Shown here in pieces: positions 9,399 through 18,798 of a stretch of 64,000 nucleotides of DNA. The position numbers and the translations under genes are program-made. Source of the DNA: Hymenobacter cellulosilyticus (GTDB lineage Bacteria > Bacteroidota > Bacteroidia > Cytophagales > Hymenobacteraceae); the NCBI RefSeq assembly GCF_022919215.1, contig NZ_CP095046.1:3586501-3650500 (forward strand). The letters are read 5' to 3'. The stretch's first letter is position 1. Each line of letters starts with the position of its first letter. Under the pieces are notes generated by a model, which saw only the letters and a list, made by a program, of their open reading frames with translations, was not told the DNA's origin and ran no database searches.

Positions 9399-9799
9399 TT
9401 AGCCGTCGTAGCGCTGCCGGGCCTCGGGCGTGACGGGAGCATAGAAGTTGACCAGGTTGCCGTCCGGGTCGAGGAAGAGCAGGGAACGGTTGCCCCAGGG
9501 CATGGTCGTGGGGGCTGCACCACGGCCTCGCCGAGCACGGACGCCAGGCGCTGGTAGTCGGCATCCACGTCGGCAACGCGGAATTCCAGGATGGCCGAGG
9601 AGTTGTGGGCGGCCCGGGCCACGTGCTGCCCGCCAAACTGCAAGGTGCGCGTGCTGCCGATGGCCAGCGTGGCCGTGGGCGTTTGTAGCTCGGCAAAGTC
9701 TTCGGTGTACTGCCGCACGGGCAGGCCGCTGATCTGCTCGTAGAACTGCACCAGGCGCGGCACGTCGTTGGTAATTACGCGGATAGAGTCAAATTGCAT
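9399..9799 (-). CDS. VOC (glyoxalase/bleomycin resistance) family protein (frameshifted)
   Basis: The protein of about 133 residues has the VOC beta-alpha-beta-beta-beta fold: FDSIRVITNDVPRLVQFYEQ at the start, an ILEFRVADVD strand, then LLFLDPDGNLVNFY. The frame breaks in the G run at 9510-9514. Restoring one base gives VVQPPTTMPWGNRS and a natural stop at 9399. VOC members bind a metal and act as dioxygenases, lyases or resistance proteins; the substrate is unknown. It lies just downstream of the WYL regulator on the same strand, which may control it. Confidence 0.8.
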
Positions 9800-9888
9800 G
9801 GGGGTGTCAGTAAAAAGTGAATGATGCCCCAAAGCACGGCCTGCCCACTGACAACCCTATGGCAGTCCAACTTTTGCCCTTAAAAAAA

Positions 9889-10584
9889 TTACGGCACATA
9901 GGGCAGGTTCAGGCCCGCAATGTACTCGGTCAGCAAGAGGTGGTCGGTCTTGGTAAAGAGCCGGGTGGTGGCCGTAAGCTGCCGGATGCGGGCCACTTTA
10001 AAGTCGCGGTAGTCCTCCCGCAGCTGGCACCAGCCAATCAGGTGCCAGGCCAGGTTATAAAACGCCAGCCCGATGGGCTCCACCGGGCGCCGGCTACTCT
10101 GCCCGCTTTTGTCGCAGTATTCCATTTCAATCACCCGCCGGTCGGCCAGCGCCGACTGCAAGGTGGCTAGGTAGTCGGCCGGGCCCCGGAAGTACTCGGG
10201 CAGGTGCATTTTGATGCGGCTGGTAAACTGCTCGAGCCGGTCCCGTTCCCGCTCCCGCAGGGCAGCTTTCACCTTGGTCAGGGCGGCCGTGTACTGGGCC
10301 TGAATGGAGGCGTCGGCCAGGGTACCAGCTATAGTTTCGAGCAACACCATAGCGTTGGCTTCTTCCGGAGTAAAGGACACTGGGGGCAGGAAGTAGCCCT
10401 GCACCAGAAAATACCCCTTGTGCGGCTCGAAGCTCACCGGAATGCCCTGCTCGCCCAGAGCTTTAATGTCGCGGTACACCGTGCGCACACTGATACCAAA
10501 TTGCTCGGCTAGCTGCTCGGCCAAAACGTATTTCTTCGCCTGCAACAGGGTGGTAATGCCAAACAGGCGGTCAATACGGTTCAT
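9889..10584 (-). CDS. YafY-type transcriptional regulator (HTH_11 + WYL)
   Basis: The protein of about 231 residues has an N-terminal winged HTH (about 1-60: RIDRLFGITTLLQ, then AEQFGISVRTVYRDIKALGEQGIPV). A middle linker region leads to a WYL domain (about 135-200, with the FYNLAWHLIGWC core). WYL regulators sense a ligand, often nucleotide- or DNA-damage-related, and control nearby genes. The ATG at 10584 starts exactly at the HTH. The adjacent VOC and DUF2306 genes are its likely targets. Confidence 0.92.
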   Translation of the reverse strand: MNRIDRLFGITTLLQAKKYVLAEQLAEQFGISVRTVYRDIKALGEQGIPVSFEPHKGYFLVQGYFLPPVSFTPEEANAMVLLETIAGTLADASIQAQYTAALTKVKAALRERERDRLEQFTSRIKMHLPEYFRGPADYLATLQSALADRRVIEMEYCDKSGQSSRRPVEPIGLAFYNLAWHLIGWCQLREDYRDFKVARIRQLTATTRLFTKTDHLLLTEYIAGLNLPYVP

Positions 10585-10697
10585 GGCACAGGCAGATTTC
10601 GGCGGCTCGGGTACGGGAGGGTTTAGGGGCAAAGGTAAGCCGCCGAGGCCGTGGAGCCGGTAGTCAAGCTAGGAATGCCCCGCGCGAAGGCCGTACC

Positions 10698-11224
10698 TTA
10701 TGCGGCCTTCGACGCTCGGTACTTAGAGCTGGCTCGGCGTTTGGCCGGTTGCGGGGCCGCCACTTGCCACTCCCGGCGCAACCGCCGAAACAGCATGGCC
10801 CCGGCAGCAGCACCATGGCCGAGGAAAAACCCGCGACCTGCCAGAACGTGAAGCCCGGCCGGCGCACCAGCACCTCGGCTACCAGGGCCACGTAGAGCTC
10901 CAGGACCGACAGATACATAAAGCCATAATGTAATTGCAGCCAGCCCCGGGCCGGCCACTTGCGCCACACCGGGACCATGCCCGCCAGCAGCGTAACGCCG
11001 CTGAGCAGGGCCGCCACGTGAAAAATGCCGAAGCCGTGGAATTGGCGGTAAATGGCAAATGAGGTAGTGAGCATTACCACTAGACTGCCCACGTAGCCGT
11101 AGCCCAGGCGCTGGTGCAGGCGGCCCCATTTCGGCAGCACCAGCACCCCGGTGCCCAGCAGCAACGCCGCTACGGCCGCGGCCAGGTGCACGGCGCCCCA
11201 AGAACTATACACAAGTTGCTGCAT
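10698..11224 (-). CDS. DUF2306 family membrane protein (frameshifted near C-terminus)
   Basis: Five hydrophobic helices are visible (GAVHLAAAVAALLLGTGVLVL, GYGYVGSLVVMLTTSFAIY and others), with conserved His residues in HQRLGY and LQLHYGFMY as in DUF2306 proteins. The frame breaks in the C run at 10799-10802. One restored base gives PGAMLFRRLRREWQV and a stop at 10698. ATG at 11224 is preferred over the in-frame candidate 12 bp upstream. The function of the family is unknown. Confidence 0.72.
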
Positions 11225-11350
11225 TCCTCTTCCCAAGCGGGCCCGGCTCCTGCGGGCCCGCCCGGATTAATTCGAACCGTAGGCCGCCGAATATGTTTTG
11301 CCCCGCTGCCATTCTTAGCCCCCGACGGAGCAGCCGGCCCAGCGGTGCGC

Positions 11351-11617
11351 GTTAGTTCCGGGTAGCGCCCAGAGTTCTGGAATACCCTCCCAAGTTTCTC
11401 CGACAACCCGGCAGAGCTCTGGAAGGCTCACCTATTTTTCTCCGGGCACCATCCAGCGCTCTGGATGGTGCCCCGAAGTTTTCCATAAGGGTTTCCAGAG
11501 TTCTGGATGGGGCTCCGGAGTTTTCCGGAAGCATTTCCAGAGCTCTGGATAGTGCCCGAAGTTTTCCATAAGGGTTTCCAGAGTTCTGCCGGGTGCTTCT
11601 GGCTTTTTGGGTCGGCC
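11351..11617. repeat. Degenerate tandem array of about twelve 21-bp units (array 2)
   Basis: Units alternate between AGTTTTCCGGAAG-type and GAG(C/T)TCTGGAT-type 21-mers; one unit near 11540 has 20 bp. It shares the CCCCGAAGTTTTCC anchor and orientation with array 1. Palindromes recur, for example CCAGAGCTCTGG. A 13-bp perfect stem, GGGCACCATCCAG (11444-11456) and CTGGATGGTGCCC (11461-11473), closes on a 4-nt loop. It fills the gap between the DUF2306 gene and the orphan gene at 11.7 kb. Confidence 0.85.
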
Positions 11618-11704
11618 AGGCAGAACTATTATGTGGCTACCCTAAGTAGCCGGAAATACAACTTTTATATAGGTTAGGCACAAATTGCGCTGCGTCGCCT
11701 GATA

Positions 11705-12439
11705 TCATCTGCCATATTCTTTAAACAGCTTGTTGTCAGCGCCAATACTGTACCAACTGTTTGCAATGAAATAGTAAGTGTCTTCTCCTAAAGTAATAAT
11801 AGGTGCTATTTCCTTTATGGCTTTAATAATTTCTGTATTAGTTCTGCTATCAACCAGAGTAAACGACTGGTTAATATTGTTGCGAGTTGAATAGAATATA
11901 TAACGGGTAGTATCAAAGCGCAAAACAGCTTTGCCGGGCTTCGTGTAGTTTGCCGGAGGATGGAGTTTTGACTTTTGCTGCTGTTGAATGGTGAACAGCA
12001 ATTCGAAATTAGCTTTCGATTGCTTGGGGACGCTGAATTTCAACGTGTTCAGCCACTGCTTGTCTATGGTGCTAGCATTGCCCGGCGTAGTCGAAAAGCC
12101 GCTGGCATACGACTGAACCAGTAGTGCTACTTGAAGCCGGTCTTTGACAACGCACAGGAGTGCCGTATTCTGAAGCGCCAGGCCCGTTCCTGCTCTTATG
12201 CCGTACGTAACTTGTAAAAAGTTACCCGCCAGTATACTAACTGCTTGGGTGTTTGTGTAGTTATGCAGATATATCGTATCCCGTTTAAAGGAGATGGATA
12301 ATTTCTTGCTAAACGGCTTGTACGAGAGACTAACTACAGATGCTTTCCCTTCTAAAGATCGAACAGTATACGTTTTGGCTCTTGCTGAATAAAAAATTAA
12401 GAACGTGAATAGTGTAGTTACTAGTAACTGATTGCGCAT
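11705..12439 (-). CDS. Hypothetical exported protein, AT-rich
   Basis: The 244-residue protein has a signal peptide (about residues 1-21, ending SARAKTY) and a beta-rich body with no recognised domain. It is clearly more AT-rich than the flanking GC-rich genes, suggesting recent acquisition or an orphan gene. It is bounded by the 21-bp array on one side and the GH92 gene on the other. Function unknown. Confidence 0.6.
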   Translation of the reverse strand: MRNQLLVTTLFTFLIFYSARAKTYTVRSLEGKASVVSLSYKPFSKKLSISFKRDTIYLHNYTNTQAVSILAGNFLQVTYGIRAGTGLALQNTALLCVVKDRLQVALLVQSYASGFSTTPGNASTIDKQWLNTLKFSVPKQSKANFELLFTIQQQQKSKLHPPANYTKPGKAVLRFDTTRYIFYSTRNNINQSFTLVDSRTNTEIIKAIKEIAPIITLGEDTYYFIANSWYSIGADNKLFKEYGR

Positions 12440-12551
12440 AATTATAAAAGGTAGATTTAGTAATTAAACAGTGCCACGGTACATTGAGATAATCAATGTA
12501 GGCTAAGCAAGCATAGTATGCAACTACTTCTCCGCAGGATTAGCTACCCGC

Positions 12552-14848
12552 TTACGGCTTCCCGGCCATGGTAAACACCAGCTCCCCGCCGTTCACGATA
12601 TCCTGGTGCTGGAGAAACGGCCGGGTCAGCTTCTGTCCGTTGAGGCGAGCTTCCTTCACGTAGACGTTTTTGTCGCTCTGGTTTTTGACCGTGATGCGGA
12701 AGGTCTTGCCGTTTTCGAGCGTCATCGTGGCGCTGTGCACGGCGGGGCTGCCCAGGGCGTATTCCGGGGAGCCGGGGGCCACGGGGTAGAAGCCCAGGGC
12801 CGAGAAGATGTACCAGGCCGACATCTGCCCGCAGTCGTCGTTGCCGCCGAGGCCGTCGGGGTGGGGCGGTACATCTTGGGCAGAATCATGCGCACCCGCT
12901 GCTGGGTTTTCCAGGGCTGGTCGGTCCAGTTGTAGAGGTAGGCCGCGTGGTGGGCGGGCTCGTTGCCGTGCACGTAGTTGCCGATGATACCCTCGCGGGT
13001 GATGTCCTCGGTTTCGGCAAAGAACTTATCGGGCAGGTGCATGGTAAAGAGCGAGTCGAGGTGCTCGGTGAAGCGCTTGGAGCCGCCCATGAGCGTGATA
13101 AGGGCCTTGGGGTCCTGGGGCACGTAGAGGCTGTAGTTCCAGGCGTTGCCCTCGATGTAGCCCTGGTTGTGGGTGCTGAGCACGTCGAATTCCTTGCGGA
13201 AGGTGCCGTCGGCCAGCTTGGGGCGCATAAAGCCCACGCGGGCGTCGTACACGTTTTGGTAGCTCAAGGCCCGCTTGCTGAACTCCTGGTAAATATCCTG
13301 GCGGCCGAGCTTCTGGGCCATCTGGGCAATGCACCAGTCGTCGTAGGCATACTCCAGGGTCTTGCTCACCGACGACGAGTTCTTGTCCTCGGGCACGAAG
13401 CCCAACTGCAGGTAGTAGCCAATGCCGTCGTAGGGCTTGTAGCGGGCCGTGGCCACACAGGCGTCCAGGGCCTTGTTGGCGTCAAACGTCGCGTTGCCCT
13501 TGAGCACCGCGTCGGCAATGACCGACACCGAGTGGTAGCCAATCATACACCAGTTTTCGTTGGCGTGGTGGCTCCACACGGGCAGCATGTGTTCGGGGCT
13601 CTGGCTGTAGTGGGCCAGCATGCTCTGAATCATGTCGGCGTTGCGCTTGGGCTGCACCAGGTTGAATAGCGGGTGTAGGGCGCGGTAGGTGTCCCAGAGC
13701 GAGAAGGTGGTGTAGTTGGTAAAGCCCTCGGCGCGGTGATTGTTCTGGTCGATACCGCGGTACTGCCCATCCACGTCCTGGTAGGTGGTCGGGCCCAGAA
13801 AGGTGTGGTACAGGGCCGTGTAGAAGTTGATTTTGTCGTCCTTCTTCGGGCTTTGAATCGTGACTTTGCTCAATTCCTGCTGCCACAGGGCCTGGCTCTG
13901 GGCCTTGGTCTGCTCGAAGTTCCAGCCCGGCAGTTCGGCCTGCATGTTGGCCACCGCGCCTTCCTGGCTGACCGGGGACAGAGCCATCTTCACCTTGATT
14001 TTTTCACCTTGCTGGGTAGCAAAGTCGAAGTAGGCGCGCAGCTGCTCGCCGGCCATTTCGGGAAAGTTTTTGGTTTGGTCGAACTTGCCCCAGAACCCGC
14101 GGTAGACCTGCTTTTTAGAGAAGTTGCGGAAGCCATACTGCTTGAAGGGCTTGGAAAAGGCCAGGGCAAAGTACAGCGTGCGGGTGCGGGCCCAGCCGTT
14201 GGTCTGGCGGTAGCCGGTAATAAGCGAGTCGTTGACGACCCGCACGTAGGTCCAGGCGTTCTTGTCCTCGTAGTTGTAGATGCCGGCCATCAAGTCCAGG
14301 ATGATGTGGGCCTGGTCGGACTTGGGAAACGTGTACTGGTGCATGCCCACCCGGTTCGTGGCCGTCAGCTCGGCCAGGATGTTGTGGTCGTCGAGCTTGA
14401 CGCGGTAGTAGGCCGGCTCGGCGGTTTCATTCTTGTGGGAAAAGGCCGAGCGGTAGCCGCTCTGGGGCTTCTGGGCGGTGCCGGGGTTGAGCTGCAGCGG
14501 GCCCGTGGTGGGCATCACCAGAAAGTCGCCGAGGTCGGAGTGGCCGGTGCCGCTGAAGTGGGTGTGGCTGAAGCCCACGATGGTGGGGTCGTCGTACTGG
14601 TAGCCGGCGCAGTAGCGGTACATGTCCGGGTTGTACTTGCCGTCCTTGGCGTACTGCAGCGTGTCGGTATCGGGGGAGAGTTGCACCATGCCGAAGGGCA
14701 CCGTGGCCCCGGGGTAGGTGTGCCCCATCTTCTGGGTCCCGATGATGGGCCGGGCGTACTGCACGAGGTTTTCAGCAGGCGCAGCTTTCTGGGCCAGGGT
14801 GGCGAAGGACGCGAGAAGGAGCGGGGCTAGCAGGAACTGGAGTTTCAT
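12552..14848 (-). CDS. GH92 family glycosyl hydrolase, alpha-mannosidase (frameshifted)
   Basis: The start at 14848 gives a signal peptide (about residues 1-20). The GH92 N-terminal lectin-like domain follows (PIIGTQKMGHTYPGATVPFG, then GFSHTHFSGTGHSDLGD), and then the (alpha/alpha)6 barrel with TTFSLWDTYRALHPL. The C-terminal catalytic part is split off by a break in the G run at 12858-12861. One added base restores PTPDGLGGNDDCGQMSAWY, the conserved GH92 segment. The enzyme is calcium-dependent and releases mannose from alpha-linked glycans in the periplasm. It is single, without a SusCD pair beside it. Confidence 0.93.
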
Positions 14849-14920
14849 CAGCTTCAGGGTTGAGGCTGACAAGGTAGGAAAGAAGGTGGAAAGGTTGGCG
14901 TATGGACTAGCTAAACCGTT

Positions 14921-15319
14921 TTAGGTAGCATTGAGGACGACAGGAATTAATACATAAGAGGCAGACCTTGACCAGTGACGTTGTTTTAAGAGCAACTCTG
15001 AGGTTTCCAGTAGTTCATCTAGCTGAGCCTCGACCTGCGAAAAGGCAACGGCGCTTAGAAATTCTTGTCCGGTAGCGTACCGGTGAAACGGTGTGTCTCT
15101 CCACGCTACGATACGAAAGCTCCACTTACTTATATCAACCCCGGTACGTGCGAAAGATGGCTGAATTATCACGGCAAGATTTATATCATCTTTTTGTCAG
15201 TCTATTCTTCTTTCTTCAAATTCAAGCCGGCTGTCGCCATCCCGGTCACGGGTTAGGACTGCATTTTGTTCTGCGGCAAAGCGCTCAAGGCGTGGATCTA
15301 TCCGGGAAAATAGGCTCAT
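14921..15319 (-). pseudogene. Interrupted hypothetical ORF (132 codons with in-frame TGA)
   Basis: Reading from the ATG at 15319 gives about 40 codons ending ERRID, then TGA at 15199-15197, then the same frame continues with QKDDINLAVIIQPSF to a natural stop at 14921. A TGG to TGA change would make one tryptophan a stop. This differs from the other broken genes in the window, which all lack a base. A GTG at 15172 could restart the 83-residue C-terminal part. No family was recognised. Confidence 0.5.
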
Positions 15320-15372
15320 CAGTAATACCGGGGCCAGGGAAGTAGGATAGGATAGTTAATACTGCACAGAAC

Positions 15373-16047
15373 TCAGGCTATAATACCGGTGCGCTTGAAA
15401 GAGGCAATGAGCTGACTGCAATCCAGATCGGTTTTGCCGTAGACGTGGACGTAAAACGCCGGGCGGTCCAGCCATACGCCTGTAGTGACTATCGTATTTT
15501 CGTTTTGCCACCAGGAATTATACCGGTCGCTGCACTCCCCAAGCAGCTGGTAGTTCTCAGCCATTAAGGCCGTGAGCTTGGCCCTGTCGGCTACTTTGTA
15601 ATAGGGAGGAGCCTGCCGCCAATACATGATTTCATTTTGGAAGGCATATTGCTCCACAAGGGTGTCGAATGACTCATAGAGTATATTGAGACTCACATCG
15701 TCTTCGAACGTGCACACCTCGCCGCGGTCGGTGATGAAGTACATAACCTGCCCTACCTCGGTATCGCCGCAAGCGAAGATGTGCCGGTCCTCAATCTGGT
15801 CTTGGTCCTGCGGCTCATTCGTTGCTATGTCACCTTTCGAAAATAGGAATACGTTGAAGGTCTTGTCAGGACTTCCTGCGATGGTCAGCGCTACGCCGGA
15901 ATAGTTTTCCTGGAATGCGAGCAGGGCCGGCGTAGGCGGGATAAGCTGCTTGGCTAAGTAGGTAATTATAGCTTGCGAGTCTACTACATAGTGGGGGTTG
16001 CGTCGCTGGGTGCGAAGGTAGTGTTGCGCTCTGGCAGACAAGGACAT
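15373..16047 (-). CDS. Hypothetical protein, possibly SUKH (SMI1/KNR4)-like
   Basis: The 224-residue soluble protein has a pattern loosely like SUKH proteins: an N-terminal helix with PPTPALLAF, then a phenylalanine-rich core, YFITDRGEV, and SFDTLVEQYAF. SUKH proteins often act as immunity proteins to secreted toxins, but no toxin gene is adjacent, so this is only a resemblance. The gene is more AT-rich than average and lies among other orphans at 14.9-16.7 kb. Confidence 0.55.
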   Translation of the reverse strand: MSLSARAQHYLRTQRRNPHYVVDSQAIITYLAKQLIPPTPALLAFQENYSGVALTIAGSPDKTFNVFLFSKGDIATNEPQDQDQIEDRHIFACGDTEVGQVMYFITDRGEVCTFEDDVSLNILYESFDTLVEQYAFQNEIMYWRQAPPYYKVADRAKLTALMAENYQLLGECSDRYNSWWQNENTIVTTGVWLDRPAFYVHVYGKTDLDCSQLIASFKRTGIIA

Positions 16048-16080
16048 ATGTGGTATGAGGCAGTTAAGTTGGGGGCGCGG

Positions 16081-16638
16081 TTAATCCCACATCGAATGTT
16101 CCCATTTGCGTAGCACATGCACCCCGGTCCGACTCGCCAGTTGCAGGAGGTTGTCTTCCCGGATGTTCTGCACAACTAAGCCCATATCGAAGCCAGTTTC
16201 GACATAGACCTCCCCAATCAGGAGCTTGACTTTCAGCCGCTCCCGAATCCCGAGTTGCAGAAAGTCGCGGAGCTGGGCTTTCGATTCCAGTTGCAGGCAG
16301 TTCTCGTCTCCTCTGTCAAGCGTAGCAATATCCTGGTGGATGGCGAGTTGGGCCGGGGTAAATAACGGCAGGGAGGTTTCGGCCCCAGCGCTGAACCAGC
16401 TATACCGTACGAACGAGTTTTGCAGGGCAGTATCAGCGTGTTCCACCACGGCCTCAATAAACCCAATCAGCCTGTCTTCCACCTGGCAGTATTCAGTTAC
16501 CAGCACCTGATCAGACTCCCTTGCTGCTAGGTCTGTAAAGCTCATGAAGGCACGGTTGTTACACTCCTCAATGCTGAGCACGTGGTCAAACCGGTCGACC
16601 CAGTAGAGGTAGTGATTGGTGAGGTAACTTACGTGCAT
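16081..16638 (-). CDS. Hypothetical protein
   Basis: The protein of about 185 residues has no signal peptide or membrane segment. It begins MHVSYLTNHYLYWVDRF and is rich in acidic residues. The start at 16638 is the first ATG in the frame; only a TTG lies further upstream. It ends 33 bp before the next gene at 16047 on the same strand, so the two are probably one transcript. No family was recognised. Confidence 0.55.
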   Translation of the reverse strand: MHVSYLTNHYLYWVDRFDHVLSIEECNNRAFMSFTDLAARESDQVLVTEYCQVEDRLIGFIEAVVEHADTALQNSFVRYSWFSAGAETSLPLFTPAQLAIHQDIATLDRGDENCLQLESKAQLRDFLQLGIRERLKVKLLIGEVYVETGFDMGLVVQNIREDNLLQLASRTGVHVLRKWEHSMWD

Positions 16639-16732
16639 CTGACGGGTAAAATCTTCGGGTTGAATTAAGAATAACAACTGTCGGCGGCAGTGGCCCTACT
16701 AGTTTCCAGCAGCTAGTTAATAGATTGTTAAG

Positions 16733-16884
16733 GTATACAGTAAGGGGTATTTAAAATATGTGTATACTAAATAGGGTATACAATTACCACTAGTTGGATG
16801 TCTTTAGGTATACAAGATTAAAGTAATGTACGACATGTTTACTAATTTGGTAATTAATTTCAATTATAATAAAGTAGTGTATAC
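16733..16884. promoter_or_regulatory. AT-rich spacer with five GTATAC palindromes
   Basis: GTATAC occurs at 16733-16738, 16762-16767, 16776-16781, 16808-16813 and 16879-16884, within a markedly AT-rich stretch. It lies upstream of the 16.6-kb hypothetical gene (minus strand) and beyond the end of the 16.9-kb gene. Repeated short palindromes at a promoter suggest operator sites; no regulator is assigned. Confidence 0.45.
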
Positions 16885-16945
16885 CCACTAAAAGAATGAA
16901 TCAGAGTGTGCTTAGTTGCGTCTTGAGCCATCCTCCCGGTGCCTA

Positions 16946-17302
16946 TCACCAGTCGCGGGTGGCTATCAGCTCTTCCGGGTCTGCCGCCTCAAAGCCATAC
17001 GCTGTGGCTACAAAGTCAAAGTCGTTGCCGATACAGTCACGGGCGGCGGTTTCTATTTCGCTGTCGGCTTCCCAAAATTCCTCCTGCAGGTCGTTGAACT
17101 GCTCGGCGGCGGCGTGGGTCAGGGCGTAGAGCTCTTCCAGACTCTTGGGCTGCTGCTGCTCGATGTCGAAGCACAGCTGCACCAGGATGGCTTTGCCCTT
17201 GTCGACCAGGGGATGGGGGAAGTAGTCGTCCTGGGACATCTCCGCCAGGAAGGAATACTGTCGGGCGGCTTGATTTTGAAGCTGAGCTTGCTGCTGAGCC
17301 AT
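16946..17302 (-). CDS. DUF5713-like protein
   Basis: The 118-residue acidic soluble protein has the pattern I associate with DUF5713: QDDYFPHPLVDKGKAI, then LYALTHAAAEQFNDLQEEF, then ETAARDCIGNDFDFVATAYG. The family has no known function. It is divergent from the lactonase gene, with about 200 bp between their starts. Confidence 0.65.
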   Translation of the reverse strand: MAQQQAQLQNQAARQYSFLAEMSQDDYFPHPLVDKGKAILVQLCFDIEQQQPKSLEELYALTHAAAEQFNDLQEEFWEADSEIETAARDCIGNDFDFVATAYGFEAADPEELIATRDW

Positions 17303-17499
17303 TGGCGTTGAGGGGGTGAAGAAAAGAGTGTGCGCTCAAGTAACGACTTTTCAGCCATAGCAGCGCGGGTGGCGGCGTCATCGGCCGTTTCCCGGTTTAC
17401 AAGGGGTATTAATCGGTGCACAATGCTTTTTGCTCAAGCAGCAGGCTTTGTTGGCCGGGGCACTTGTGTATATTGGCGGCTCCTGCAACCCGCCTTACT

Positions 17500-18682
17500 A
17501 TGATGCTAAATCCTATTATCAGCCGCCGCGCCTTTTTACATCGTACTGCTCTGGTAGCCGCCGGCCCCTTGCTGGCCGCCTGCGTCACGGGGCGAGGCGC
17601 AGCGGCAACTAAGGAATATCTGCTCTACATCGGCACCTACGGGGACGCCGAGCAGGACAATATCTTTCTCTACCGGGTACACCCCAAACTGGCGCTATGA
17701 CCCGGGTAGCGGGCTTTCGGGGTGGAGTGAAGCCCGGCTTTCTGACGTTGTCCACGGACCACCGCTTCCTCTACGCCACCAACGAAGTTCCGGGCAGCGG
17801 CAGCGGGGCCCTCCGGGCCTTTGGCATCAATCAGAGCAGCGGCGGGCTGAGCTTGCTCAACGAGCAGCCTTCGGTAGGCGCGGGGCCCTGCTACGTGAGT
17901 CTCGCGCCCGGTAACAAAGCCGCGCTGGTTGCCAACTACGGCGCTGGCACCATCAGCGCGCTGCCGGTGCAGGCCGATGGGCGGCTGGCCCCGGCCGCCG
18001 CAACCGACCAACACCAGGGCCGGGGGCCGCACCCTAATCAGGACAAGGCCCACGCCCATTTTATTCTGCCCGACCCCGCGGGCGTTACGCCCTTTCGGTG
18101 GATTTGGGTAACGACCAGGTGCTGAGCTACGCGCTGGATGCATCGACGGGCTTGCCTCAGCTGCCGGGCAAAACGGCCTTTAAAGGGCAGCCTGGGGCAG
18201 GTCCGCGCCATTTGGCTTTTCACCCTAATGGACGCTGGGCCTACGTAATTAACGAGCTGAACTCCACCGTCACGGCCCTGAGCTATGATGCCGCCCAGGG
18301 TACCTTTACCGAGCTGCACACTCTTTCGGCCCTACCGGCGGGCTATGCCCAAACCAGCTACTGTGCCGATATCCACGTTTCGCCCGATGGCCGCTTCGTG
18401 TACGGCTCCAACCGCGGGCACGACAGTATCGTGGTGCTGGCCGTGGACAAGAGTAGTGGGCGACTGAGCGTGGTGCAGCACGCCAGCACCCAGGGCAAAT
18501 TTCCGCGCAACTTCACCCTCTCTCCCGACGGCCGCCTGCTGCTGGTAGCCAACCAGCACACCAACAATATCTTCAGCTACCACATCGACCCAAAAACCGG
18601 TCAGCTCACGCCCACGGGTTTTTCCACGGAGATGCCCGCGCCGGTGTGCCTGTATTTGGTGGCTGATTTTATCACGGGGTAA
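17500..18682 (+). CDS. Lactonase family protein (seven-bladed beta-propeller), two frameshifts
   Basis: The N-terminus carries a Tat/lipoprotein-like leader (SRRAFLHRTALVAAGPLLAAC). The body is a YVTN-type propeller of the 6-phosphogluconolactonase/3-carboxymuconate cyclase-like family: LYIGTYG, GPCYVSLAPGNK, GPRHLAFHPNGRWAYVINE, and FPRNFTLSPDGRLLLVANQ. Breaks lie in the A run at 17686-17688 and the G run at 18080-18082. Adding one base at each gives HPKTGAMTRV and GRYALSVDLGND. It may open sugar lactones formed by the neighbouring oxidoreductases. It precedes a 3-keto-disaccharide hydrolase gene on the same strand. Confidence 0.85.
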
Positions 18683-18798
18683 GTGGATAGTAGCGTCTTG
18701 ATGGGCTGTTTGGGACAAATATTTCTGCCCGGCCCTTCGCGCTGCCACAAAACCAGTAGATTAGAACACTCGAAAACTTTACCTACCTGTTTTATCCG

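Noticed and set aside
11351..11617. Possible CRISPR array
   Set aside because: Units are contiguous and degenerate with no unique spacers, and no cas genes are nearby.
13736..14830. Long open frame antisense to the GH92 gene
   Set aside because: It is a shadow of a GC-rich coding strand; its composition (Val/Gly/His-rich) is typical of such shadows and GH92 is certain.
15065..15345. Two short plus-strand frames over the interrupted ORF
   Set aside because: They are opposite the better minus-strand frame and show no domain or start context.
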